Assembly (NCBI RefSeq): GCF_902498845.1
Contig: NZ_CABVLM010000014.1
Location: forward strand, 82,007 to 146,006
Reading direction: 5' to 3'
Source: Pseudoalteromonas rhizosphaerae
GTDB lineage: Bacteria > Pseudomonadota > Gammaproteobacteria > Enterobacterales > Alteromonadaceae
DNA length: 64,000 nt
This document shows positions 46,233 to 54,350 of the stretch, piece after piece. The translations under genes and the position numbers were made by a program. The notes beneath the pieces are model-generated. The model ran no database searches. It saw only the letters and a list, made by a program, of their open reading frames with translations, and had not been told where the DNA came from. Every line of letters starts with the position of its first letter. Positions within the stretch are counted from its first letter, which is position 1.

Positions 46233-46367
46233 TTATTTTTGCTGGGGTTTTCTGTATGATTTTTTCGTGTCAGGTTCTAAAGCTGCGCGCTTGCTTGCCG
46301 CTTCTTTTTTTAGTGTTTCAGCAGACTTTTTATCATCTACTTTTTTATCATAAGTTGGATTTTGCAT
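46233..46367 (-). CDS. Possible small lysine-rich protein (44 residues)
   Basis: A frame of 44 codons starts at ATG 46367 with GAGG six bases upstream and ends with TAA at 46233. The product begins MQNPTYDKKVDDKKSAETLK and is hydrophilic and rich in Lys, Glu, Asp and Ala, without a signal peptide. The composition suggests a short coiled or disordered basic protein. Support comes from the ribosome binding site and biased composition only; it lies in the 580-bp gap between the IS remnant and the EAL gene, where I see nothing else. Confidence 0.5.
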   Translation of the reverse strand: MQNPTYDKKVDDKKSAETLKKEAASKRAALEPDTKKSYRKPQQK

Positions 46368-46625
46368 AGTTGCCTCAGAGTTCTCGCCCCTCACGTTAAT
46401 GTAAAAGGCCGAGATTTAAAGCCTAGTTTATAAAGCTCCCCAGCTCTGTGCGCTACAACACTTAAATACTATATTTGGTTTGATTATGGTTACGGTTTAA
46501 ATTTGAAGCACCAGCTTTAGCTAAAAACCAGCACTATTTAAAAAGCATATTATTTGAGTCAGACATATAAGTGTTCTAACTCAAGTAAGGCCTGGTGAAT
46601 GATCGGTTCCGCAAAACCGCTTTAT

Positions 46626-48146
46626 TTAAACTATTAATTCTTTCAACGCATCTAAAGGCAGCGCTTTATAAAAATACCAACCTTGAACCTGGTAGCATTT
46701 ATTATACTTTTCAATAAATTCACACTGCTCTTGCGTTTCAACGCCTTCAAAAATAACAATACGATTAAGGTTAGTGAATAGTGCCATTATTGCCAGGAGC
46801 ATATCTTTTTTCAAAGGATCAGTAATCGATTGGGTAAAAATGCGGTCTATTTTTATGATATCGAAGTTAATTTCAGTTAACCAAACTAAATTTGAAACAC
46901 CTGTGCCAAAATCGTCCAAGGCAACAGTAAACCCATAACGTTTAGCCTGCAAAGCAAAGTGTGACAACTCATTTAGTGGCAGTCCAATACGCTCAGTGAT
47001 CTCAATTTTTATTTGTTTTTGGCTTATTTTATATAATTCGCATTGCTCATTTAAAAACGGTAAATACTCCGAACTTTGAATTTCAAAGGAGTTAACATTA
47101 ATCGCAATACTAAAGTCATCTTTTTCTATAACAAAAGGCGACAACTCTTTAAATGCTCGCTGTACAGATGAAAATGCCATCGACGGATATAAATTTAACT
47201 GCTCAGCAATACTTAAAAATAACTCAGGTGAGACTTGCCCATGTACCGCATCTTTCCATCTAATTAAACATTCTACACCAATAATCTGCTTACTCTGGAC
47301 CTCTAAAATTGGCTGATATTCTAAATAAATACTTTCATCTGCGATTGCATTACGTAATCGAAATTCAATCGAATTTGTTCTTTCTATGTATGAGATAAAA
47401 GAATAAATAATTAAAAAACTAATAACGCAAAGCAGTAAAAGTACTGCAGTCAGAGTCAAAGTGGAAAAAAATAGTAACCCAGGGCGATTATTAAGCACGC
47501 TAGCGCAATAGCCAAACTTTGTACTACAGCTTTTAACTTCTTGTGATAGTAAGTTAAATTCATTATCAAACTGAAATTCGGAGTCAAATTGATGGAAAAC
47601 GTACAAGCCATCACTAGAGGTTATATTAAACGAAAAATCCTTATTTGCTTGATCAAAATATTTGAAAGGATCTTGAATTGTAAATGCAATAACACCATTA
47701 CGTTTTGCAATATCATATTTGGCATCAATAGGAAAAATCCCCTCAACTTTTTGCGCAAAATAAAAACCTTTAGTGCCCTTAAAAAAATCAACATTAAGTT
47801 CAACGGGCTCTTTTAAAATGCCCCAATTTGCCGAACATATAATTCTATTTTGTTTAACTAAACCAACATCATGCGTGTAGTGGTAGTTAGTTAAAAGGAT
47901 ACGTAATTTATTTACAGTTTCTTCATCACAGCGTCGAGGGTTAATGGCTTCTGTCTGATAAATGGATTGGCTTATATCACTGGAGATTTCTTCGGCTTTA
48001 CTAATAAGAGATTGCGTAAACTTTTTCTGATAAAGCATTTGTACATAGTTTGCGCCAAAATGGGATATACAAATTAAAAGCAGTAGCAAAAGCGGTAAAA
48101 AGAAAATTATTGCACTTGGTTTTTCTTTAAAAGCTCTCAATGACAT
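46626..48146 (-). CDS. Membrane-bound EAL phosphodiesterase with CSS-type sensor
   Basis: The 506-residue protein has an N-terminal membrane helix (about 13-33), a periplasmic sensor to about 230 with Cys residues in NPRRCDEE and RIICSANWG in the CSS-motif pattern, a second helix (about 227-250), and a C-terminal EAL domain. The catalytic residues are present: ECLIRW (in place of EALIRW), DDFGTG near 416, KIDRIF near 435, and FEGVETQEQ near 468. It should hydrolyse cyclic-di-GMP, with activity set by disulfide or redox state in the periplasm. There is no GGDEF domain. Confidence 0.92.
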   Translation of the reverse strand: MSLRAFKEKPSAIIFFLPLLLLLLICISHFGANYVQMLYQKKFTQSLISKAEEISSDISQSIYQTEAINPRRCDEETVNKLRILLTNYHYTHDVGLVKQNRIICSANWGILKEPVELNVDFFKGTKGFYFAQKVEGIFPIDAKYDIAKRNGVIAFTIQDPFKYFDQANKDFSFNITSSDGLYVFHQFDSEFQFDNEFNLLSQEVKSCSTKFGYCASVLNNRPGLLFFSTLTLTAVLLLLCVISFLIIYSFISYIERTNSIEFRLRNAIADESIYLEYQPILEVQSKQIIGVECLIRWKDAVHGQVSPELFLSIAEQLNLYPSMAFSSVQRAFKELSPFVIEKDDFSIAINVNSFEIQSSEYLPFLNEQCELYKISQKQIKIEITERIGLPLNELSHFALQAKRYGFTVALDDFGTGVSNLVWLTEINFDIIKIDRIFTQSITDPLKKDMLLAIMALFTNLNRIVIFEGVETQEQCEFIEKYNKCYQVQGWYFYKALPLDALKELIV

Positions 48147-48311
48147 AGATTTTCCCTTGCAGTTAGCACATTAATTATCATTTAATACCATTAAATTGTA
48201 ACGTACGCTAGCAGCAAGCCCCTACTATTAAATGTTATTTAACAGCTGGCAGCTTGTTTGCGTATGAAAAGCTGAAATTATTGAGGTATCCAAAACATAG
48301 GACTTAGCCAT

Positions 48312-48353
48312 ATTAAAAAGGCTGCCACCTACTTCGCGAAGAATCAAAAATAA
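48312..48353 (+). other. Possible IS3-type OrfA tail
   Basis: The 575-bp gap 48147-48721 contains no intact gene. At 48312-48353 the frame reads IKKAATYFAKNQK and then TAA, which closely resembles the C-terminus of IS3-family OrfA proteins. Upstream in that frame there is a stop at 48282. On the minus strand, 48370-48430 reads like another short coding tail (FNEWKKLADLPAHRI). This looks like a small graveyard of transposon pieces, but each is short. Confidence 0.3.
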
Positions 48354-48721
48354 AGCGGTTCAAATTCGGTGAGCTGGTAAGTCAGCGAGTTTCTTCCACT
48401 CATTGAAAGTCGAAGCGATCCATGGCGAGCCAATTAGAGATAGTAATATATCAAACTCGATTCACTGTGACTGCTCACTCTATAATCTGATGAGCTAATG
48501 TTTTAAGCTATTATATCAACGCTTGGTATTACCTTTTCGGCTTACTAGGTTTAGCCAATGTAATTACATCATGAGTATAATTCGCCTCAATAACTTAAAA
48601 GTAAGCCTCTGAATAAGTTTATCTTTAGATAACAACGACAACTCAAACCTTAACAAAAACATATAAATAAAGTGCAATCTGCTGTTATACTGTTTTTAAT
48701 CACAGAGGGTCTTATTCTAGT

Positions 48722-49717
48722 ATGGTTACAATTAAGCAAGTCGCTGTCCACGCAGGTGTTTCATTTAAAACTGTATCGCGAGTGGTCAATAATGATCCAA
48801 CAGTCAAAGATATTAACCGCGAGAAAGTTCTTAAAGCGATAAAAGAATTAGGTTATCGTCCTAATCGTGCGGCAAGTTTAACGCGACGTAAAAACTCAAA
48901 CATTTACGCAATTATTGCTGATGAACTGCTTAGTGTTCCTTATACTTTTGATATTATTCGTGGTGCCCAAGAAATTGCGTGGCAGAAAAATAAAGAACTG
49001 TTGATCCTCAATGTTAACGAAACCCAAGCGAGTATAGACAGAGCTATAGAAAGCCTTTTAGAGTATCGCGTAGAGGGCGTTATATATTCAGCAATGTATC
49101 ATCGCCAAGTTGTGGTAGCTGATGAACTAAAAAAAATACCAACAATTTTAGCTAACTGTTTTCCTGCTTTGAATAATTTCCCTTGTGTAGTACCTGATGA
49201 ACAGCAAGCCGGTGAAGATATTACTGACGCGTTAATCCGTAAAGGCTATCGACGAATTGCTTTCTTAAACTTAAATGAGCATATAGTTGCTGCCAAAGGC
49301 CGTAAACAAGGCGTTATAAATTCATTTAAAAAGCACGGCTTACCACTCGATGATTTACTCATTGAATCGGTGATTATTGGTCAAGCCGATGGTAGTGAGA
49401 TTTCTACTTCGAGAGAGTCTGCAGCGCGAGTAATTGACGAGTTTAAACCTGATGCAATTATTTGTGGTCAAGACCCCATGGCGCTAGAAATTTACTTTGT
49501 TGTGCATGATAAAGGAATGATCGTTGGTAAAGATATTGGTATAGCTAGTTTTGATGATTGGGGCAGTATTCCACAATTATTACAACCGAATTTAACTACC
49601 ATGGCATTACCACACCATGCTATGGGACGTTGGGCAATGGAATACCTCATAGAGCAGCGCACTGATATTGTTCACCACCACTTACCATTTAAACTAATTG
49701 CTCGTGATTCGTTTTAA
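48722..49717 (+). CDS. LacI-family transcriptional regulator of the fructan locus
   Basis: The 331-residue protein has the LacI helix-turn-helix (IKQVAVHAGVSFKTVSRVVN, residues 4-23) and the hinge-region element YRPNRAASLTRRK, followed by a periplasmic-binding-like effector domain (YAIIADELLSVPYTFDIIRG near 61). It is convergent with the locus, overlapping the last gene's end by 29 bp. The LacI palindromes upstream of susC and fructokinase (ACAACGTTGT) are the probable operator; fructose, sucrose or a fructose-phosphate could be the effector. I see no such palindrome before this gene. Confidence 0.92.
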   Translation: MVTIKQVAVHAGVSFKTVSRVVNNDPTVKDINREKVLKAIKELGYRPNRAASLTRRKNSNIYAIIADELLSVPYTFDIIRGAQEIAWQKNKELLILNVNETQASIDRAIESLLEYRVEGVIYSAMYHRQVVVADELKKIPTILANCFPALNNFPCVVPDEQQAGEDITDALIRKGYRRIAFLNLNEHIVAAKGRKQGVINSFKKHGLPLDDLLIESVIIGQADGSEISTSRESAARVIDEFKPDAIICGQDPMALEIYFVVHDKGMIVGKDIGIASFDDWGSIPQLLQPNLTTMALPHHAMGRWAMEYLIEQRTDIVHHHLPFKLIARDSF

Positions 49718-50903
49718 TTGCATCTGCCTTTAATGCAAAAAGCGATAATACAATAAACACACACACAACCAAACCCAAATATTGGTAGGCTAACGCAAAG
49801 CCTACATTATCATATACTACACCTACAGCGACGGCTAACATTGACGCCATCAATTGCGTAGTAAATTGAAAGCCAATGATATAGATCATGGCTGAATAAC
49901 GAGCTTCAAAGTGCATGTTTATATATTTAAACAATGCAATTAACATCAGCGGTAACTCAATTGCATGTAACAATTTTAATACACTAATGCTGATAGAGTC
50001 ATTAACAATCCCCGAGCAATATATTCGTATCGCCATCAATACACCACTTAACAGCAACGAGTTTTTAACGCCCAAATAATTCACCCATTTAACAGCTAAA
50101 TACAAAATAGCCGCTTCAAGAATTACTTGCGCTGAAGTTAAATAGCCAAAAAACTCTCGACCTTGCTCTGGGGTGTCAAAAAAAGAGGTGTAATAAATAG
50201 CAAATTGCTGATCAAATACCGCATAAATACAACTTACACCGATCACAAATACACTTAAACGCCACAATCCTGCGATTTTAAAAAATGCTTTGAGCTGTTG
50301 CACGGGAGAAAAAGTTCGAGAAGGCGCTATTTCGGGCTGATTTTTTGCGACCTTAACAAAGGCTAATAACCCCATTAAGCAAACCGCCGCAATGCTTGAT
50401 AACCAATAATTTAAACTAGGGGATAAATTAAACGATAAACCGGCAAAGTAGCTTGCCATGGCCCAACCTAGTGACCCCCACATTCGAGCTTTACCAAATT
50501 CAAAATTCGTCGAGCGACTTTGTTTATCAATATAACTTTCAAGTGTCCCGACTCCAGCCAAAAATGCACATGAAAAAACAGCACCGCCTAAAATAGCAGC
50601 CAGATAAAACTGTGTTTGTAGTAAGGGTGCGTATACATAACTGACAAATGGACCAATCAATATGATAAAAAATGCAATGAAGTAAAGCAGTGTTTTTTGT
50701 AAACCGAGTTTATCTTGCAAAATGCCATAGCAAGGCATCACGAGTAAAGCCATGATGGAATTGATACTAAAGATGACCCCTACTTTAGCACTGTTGAGGC
50801 CTACTTCTTGACTAAGCCAAATAGGAAAAAATGAAAATGAAAAAGACCATGCCATAAAATAAATAAAGAAAATGGCGCTCAATAGCCGATAATTACTACT
50901 CAT
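49689..50903 (-). CDS. MFS transporter, oligosaccharide:H+ symporter-like
   Basis: The product has twelve hydrophobic segments, starting SSNYRLLSAIFFIYFMAWSF, in the pattern of the LacY/FHS-like MFS group that carries oligosaccharides, sucrose or fructooligosaccharides. I start it at ATG 50903; ATG 50912 and a TTG-initiated reading to 50960 are possible, but the latter would begin inside the hairpin at 50928-50957. It is the last gene in the susC-susD-MFS-GH32-MFS series, with the LacI gene convergent. Its proposed job is to move short fructans or sucrose across the inner membrane. Confidence 0.85.
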   Translation of the reverse strand: MSSNYRLLSAIFFIYFMAWSFSFSFFPIWLSQEVGLNSAKVGVIFSINSIMALLVMPCYGILQDKLGLQKTLLYFIAFFIILIGPFVSYVYAPLLQTQFYLAAILGGAVFSCAFLAGVGTLESYIDKQSRSTNFEFGKARMWGSLGWAMASYFAGLSFNLSPSLNYWLSSIAAVCLMGLLAFVKVAKNQPEIAPSRTFSPVQQLKAFFKIAGLWRLSVFVIGVSCIYAVFDQQFAIYYTSFFDTPEQGREFFGYLTSAQVILEAAILYLAVKWVNYLGVKNSLLLSGVLMAIRIYCSGIVNDSISISVLKLLHAIELPLMLIALFKYINMHFEARYSAMIYIIGFQFTTQLMASMLAVAVGVVYDNVGFALAYQYLGLVVCVFIVLSLFALKADAIKTNHEQLV

Positions 50904-50927
50904 ATATCGCATAGCCTTATAAAAAGT

Positions 50928-50957
50928 AAGCGACTCTATATTACTATAGAGTCGCTT
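50928..50957 (-). terminator. Intra-operon hairpin (attenuator) between GH32 and MFS genes
   Basis: Perfect 13-base arms AAGCGACTCTATA (50928-50940) and TATAGAGTCGCTT (50945-50957) enclose TTAC. On the minus strand it lies six bases past the GH32 stop and is followed by ACTTTTTATAAGG, that is, a T run. It is a good partial terminator in an otherwise continuous set of genes. Confidence 0.7.
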
Positions 50958-50963
50958 CAAATG

Positions 50964-52976
50964 TTATTTTTCTATTGCTATATTGTTTAACTTTACGTCA
51001 CTAAGCGACAAAGGCTGCTCAGCACTCACTTGTATTTTATTATAAGGAGAGGTTGGAAAAACAATCGAGGTCATAGAGCTAACCCCCTTATTTACAAACA
51101 CTTCTACCGACGCTTTATCTACCCATATATCAACATCGTAATATTCAAGTCCTTTTTGTAATGGCGCAGTTTGTAAAGATGCAAAACCATCTTCAAAGTC
51201 TTTTAAACCCGACTGCCTGCGGTCAAGTATTAGTTGCCCTTGAGCTGGGTTTAGCTGCAGCTTAGTGTATTCGCCCGTATCAGAGCTAAGCACGATATCA
51301 GTAACTTGTTCAGAGTTCGCTATACTAAAGCTCACCTTAAATTGCCCAGGCTCAATTGTAAAAAGCTCATCTAACTGATAGCTATTTGCGCCAGTTAAGG
51401 TTGCCTTTTGTTGTGAGTTACTCAATAAACTATCTAACTCTTTAACCGGTTGAGATGCCAAACGCACGCCTGTTGGCGTTTGCAATAACTTTAATTCTCT
51501 GGGAATCGTCATTGCGCTGCGCCATACCTCAGTGGGTACTTGATTTGCGTATTGCCAGTTACTCATCCACCCCATAAATAAGTGTCTACCGTCTTGAACA
51601 TCAGAGAAAGTTACACCAGCATAATTATCTGTACCATAGTCTAGCCATATTGAAGGTTCATACTTTTCTTTTGCTGCTTTATCAGAAAATACAATATCAG
51701 CGATTTTAATATGCCCCCAATCACCTCGTTCATTGTCTACCACTTTAATATAAGCTTGCTGACCTTTTAATTGACTCACGTTCCAAGAACGCTCAGTCAG
51801 TGTACCTGTATTATTTCCACTTGCGGTTTTAACTATCTCGCCATTAACTAACAACTGTATTGCGGTACTATTGTGAGGCTTTCCGCCTGCAATCTTGAAG
51901 TTAATGAAATCATGATCGATTTCAAATGATTTTGAAGTTAAGGTGCCAATTGCCTTATCCGAACCTTTAAAAGAACTGGCAATGGTATTTGCTGGTTGAT
52001 CATTAACTATATGGAATGCTTCACCCGATACTTGCCAATTCTTTAAACCACTCTTAAAATTAGAGAAATCAAGTCCTTGAGGGAAAACGGCGGGTGTTGA
52101 TGTAAGCATTTTTTGATAATCGCTATCCAGTACAAATTTTTCACCGTCAAAATCGCCAACAAAATATTGTGTACCAGAGCCGCCATTTGGCGCGCCAGGA
52201 TTGATACTCACTAATAGAACATATTTATATTCGTCGGTGCCTTCAATACGCACGCGAATAAGATCTGGACACTCCCATACGCCTGCGTGACTGCCCCAAT
52301 CAGCGCCAAAGTTACTTTCAAATTGCCATGTTTTTAAATCTTTTGAGCTGTAAAAGCCAATATGATCATCTTGAGCCAATACCATAACCCATTGCTCGGT
52401 ATCTTCATGCCAGCTTACTTTAGGGTCGCGGAAGTCGCGGATCCCAGGGTTTTTTAATACCGGATTATTAGCGTATTTTTCCCAAGTGCGGCCTTTATCG
52501 GTGCTATATGCTATGCCTTGGGTTTGAAAATCAATCGCTCCCTGTGCCGCCTTTTTATCATCATGATAGGTAAATATAGCCACTAATGGTGGGTTTTCTT
52601 TACTGCCAAAGCCGCTGCTATTTTGCCAATCAACTACCGCACTACCAGAGAAGATAGTACCGTGCTCATCAGGAAACAACTTAATTTCTTGATGCTGCCA
52701 ATTAACCATATCTTTACTAATTGCATGTCCCCAATGCATTGGTCCCCATACCGATGAATCAGGATTATGCTGGTAAAACAGATGATATTCACCTTGGTAA
52801 TAAACCATACCGTTAGGATCATTCATCCAATGCTTTTTAGGGGTAAAATGAAAAGCAGGACGAAACGCCTCTTTGCTAGGTTTATCTACACCCGTAGGGG
52901 CAGTTTGTTCAGTTTGGTTTGTCATGCTACATGCTGCCAAAAATGATGAAATTAAAACTAAATTAACGGTTCGCAT
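50964..52976 (-). CDS. GH32 fructan hydrolase lipoprotein (levanase/inulinase type)
   Basis: The 670-residue protein is a lipoprotein: the signal ends SFLAAC with Cys at 16. The GH32 five-bladed propeller has the nucleophile in HWMNDPNG (Asp at about 53), the transition-state stabiliser in RDPK (about 183-186) and the acid/base in ECPDL (Glu near 235). Between about 305 and 435 an extra beta-sandwich-like segment (VSGEAFHIVNDQPANTIASS to RGDWGHIKIADIVF) is inserted before GH32 resumes at WLDYGTDNYAGVTF; Bacteroidota levanases often have this. The C-terminal sandwich contains VDKASVEVFVN. It should hydrolyse beta-fructofuranosyl bonds of levan, inulin or sucrose. The start overlaps the preceding gene by 14 bp, with GGAG before ATG. 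Confidence 0.93.
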   Translation of the reverse strand: MRTVNLVLISSFLAACSMTNQTEQTAPTGVDKPSKEAFRPAFHFTPKKHWMNDPNGMVYYQGEYHLFYQHNPDSSVWGPMHWGHAISKDMVNWQHQEIKLFPDEHGTIFSGSAVVDWQNSSGFGSKENPPLVAIFTYHDDKKAAQGAIDFQTQGIAYSTDKGRTWEKYANNPVLKNPGIRDFRDPKVSWHEDTEQWVMVLAQDDHIGFYSSKDLKTWQFESNFGADWGSHAGVWECPDLIRVRIEGTDEYKYVLLVSINPGAPNGGSGTQYFVGDFDGEKFVLDSDYQKMLTSTPAVFPQGLDFSNFKSGLKNWQVSGEAFHIVNDQPANTIASSFKGSDKAIGTLTSKSFEIDHDFINFKIAGGKPHNSTAIQLLVNGEIVKTASGNNTGTLTERSWNVSQLKGQQAYIKVVDNERGDWGHIKIADIVFSDKAAKEKYEPSIWLDYGTDNYAGVTFSDVQDGRHLFMGWMSNWQYANQVPTEVWRSAMTIPRELKLLQTPTGVRLASQPVKELDSLLSNSQQKATLTGANSYQLDELFTIEPGQFKVSFSIANSEQVTDIVLSSDTGEYTKLQLNPAQGQLILDRRQSGLKDFEDGFASLQTAPLQKGLEYYDVDIWVDKASVEVFVNKGVSSMTSIVFPTSPYNKIQVSAEQPLSLSDVKLNNIAIEK

Positions 52977-54300
52977 CTAATGCTCCATGCTTATTATTGG
53001 TATCTAATGAAATTGCTTCTAAAGAACGTCCTTTTGTTTCTGGCATAAACCACGCAACAAAAATCAATTGCCCTAACATCATTAAAGTAAAGAAAGTGAA
53101 TACTTCAGTGGCACTAAAACGTTCTAAGAAAAATGGCATAAGTAAAGTGATTGCTGCGGCAAAAAACCAATGCGTACCGGAGCCCAAAGACTGCCCTTTT
53201 GAACGAACTTTGTTAGGGAATATTTCTGCAATGAAGACCCAAATAACGGTACCTTGGCCAATGGCATGAGCGGCAATAAACACAAATACAAACGCTACAA
53301 CCGTTAAACCACCAGAGTCAGTACTAAACGCCCACGCCACGACAGAGAGCGAAATAACGTAGCCAATTGAGCCAATGTACATCAGCGAACGGCGGCCAAA
53401 CTTATCAATCAACGATAAACCCAGCATGGTAAAACATAGGTTAACCACGCCAATCCCAGCGCCAGAAAGTAATGATTGATTTACATCCAACCCTGCAAGT
53501 TCAAATACGCGCGGTGCATAATAAATGATAAAGTTAATGCCAGATAATTGATTAAATGCGGCAAATAAAAATGCAAATAAAGCCGCCTTATTGTAACTAC
53601 CACCAAATAGCTTTGATTGACTGTTTTGTAACTTGTCGCGTTCAATGTCATTTAATACTTGGTCTGGGTTTTGTTCACCTAAAGTCACTAAGATTGAACG
53701 CGCTTTAGTTTTCTCATTTTTCTTTTGCACTAACCAACGTGGGCTTTCAGGTGCCTTAATGATCATTAATAAATAAGCCAGAGCAGGCATTGCCTCCACA
53801 CCTAACATTAAACGCCAGTCAATTGCAGATGTTCCTGCAATTAAAAAATTAGAAACAAACGCAACTAAGATCCCAAATACAATTTGAAACTGATAAAGCG
53901 CAACCAAACGCCCACGGTACTTAGCAGGTGCAATCTCAGAAATATAAGCAGGTACAACAATTGAAGAAATGCCCACTCCCACGCCACCAATAAACCGTAA
54001 TAAGGCGAAGCTATATGCGTCAGGTGCCATGGCGGAGCCAAGCGCCGAAACTAAAAACAACACCCCAACTAAAACTAATGTGGGTTTTCTACCCCACTTA
54101 TCGCATGGGTAATTACCGGTTAAGGCACCCAGTAGTGTTCCCCATAAAGCTGAAGACATAATAAATAAGCCATGAAATAACGAGCTCGTATTCCATAACG
54201 CTTGAATAGGTTTATCCGCACCGGATATAACGGCTGTATCAAAGCCGAATAAAAAACCAGCAACGGCAACGGTGACTGACCAATAAATAATTTTTTTCAT
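52963..54300 (-). CDS. MFS sugar porter (XylE/GalP-like), likely fructose
   Basis: The protein has twelve membrane helices with the sugar-porter signatures: GFLFGFDTAVISGADKPI at the start, DKWGRKPTL near 70, RFIGGVGVGI near 108, PESPRWLVQKKNE near 190, and QLSGINFIIYYAPRVFE near 255. PETKG ends the last helix (near 425). I start it at ATG 54300 and not the GTG two codons earlier. It should import monosaccharides with protons; the context of GH32 and fructokinase suggests fructose. A hairpin (54325-54346) separates it from the susD stop. Confidence 0.92.
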   Translation of the reverse strand: MKKIIYWSVTVAVAGFLFGFDTAVISGADKPIQALWNTSSLFHGLFIMSSALWGTLLGALTGNYPCDKWGRKPTLVLVGVLFLVSALGSAMAPDAYSFALLRFIGGVGVGISSIVVPAYISEIAPAKYRGRLVALYQFQIVFGILVAFVSNFLIAGTSAIDWRLMLGVEAMPALAYLLMIIKAPESPRWLVQKKNEKTKARSILVTLGEQNPDQVLNDIERDKLQNSQSKLFGGSYNKAALFAFLFAAFNQLSGINFIIYYAPRVFELAGLDVNQSLLSGAGIGVVNLCFTMLGLSLIDKFGRRSLMYIGSIGYVISLSVVAWAFSTDSGGLTVVAFVFVFIAAHAIGQGTVIWVFIAEIFPNKVRSKGQSLGSGTHWFFAAAITLLMPFFLERFSATEVFTFFTLMMLGQLIFVAWFMPETKGRSLEAISLDTNNKHGALDANR

Positions 54301-54324
54301 AATCACTCTTAAAACTTAACGATT

Positions 54325-54346
54325 AAAAGGTGGGCCGAAACCCACC
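54325..54346 (-). terminator. Intra-operon intrinsic terminator after susD
   Basis: On the minus strand GGTGGG and CCCACC pair with a 6-base loop (54329-54346 region) and are followed by TTTT. It lies 5 bp past the susD stop codon. It would lower transcription of the transporter and enzyme genes relative to susC and susD. Confidence 0.7.
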
Positions 54347-54350
54347 ACTA

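Noticed and set aside
50904..50960. TTG-initiated extension of the last MFS gene
   Set aside because: It would begin in the perfect hairpin directly after GH32, and the coding text adds no transporter feature.
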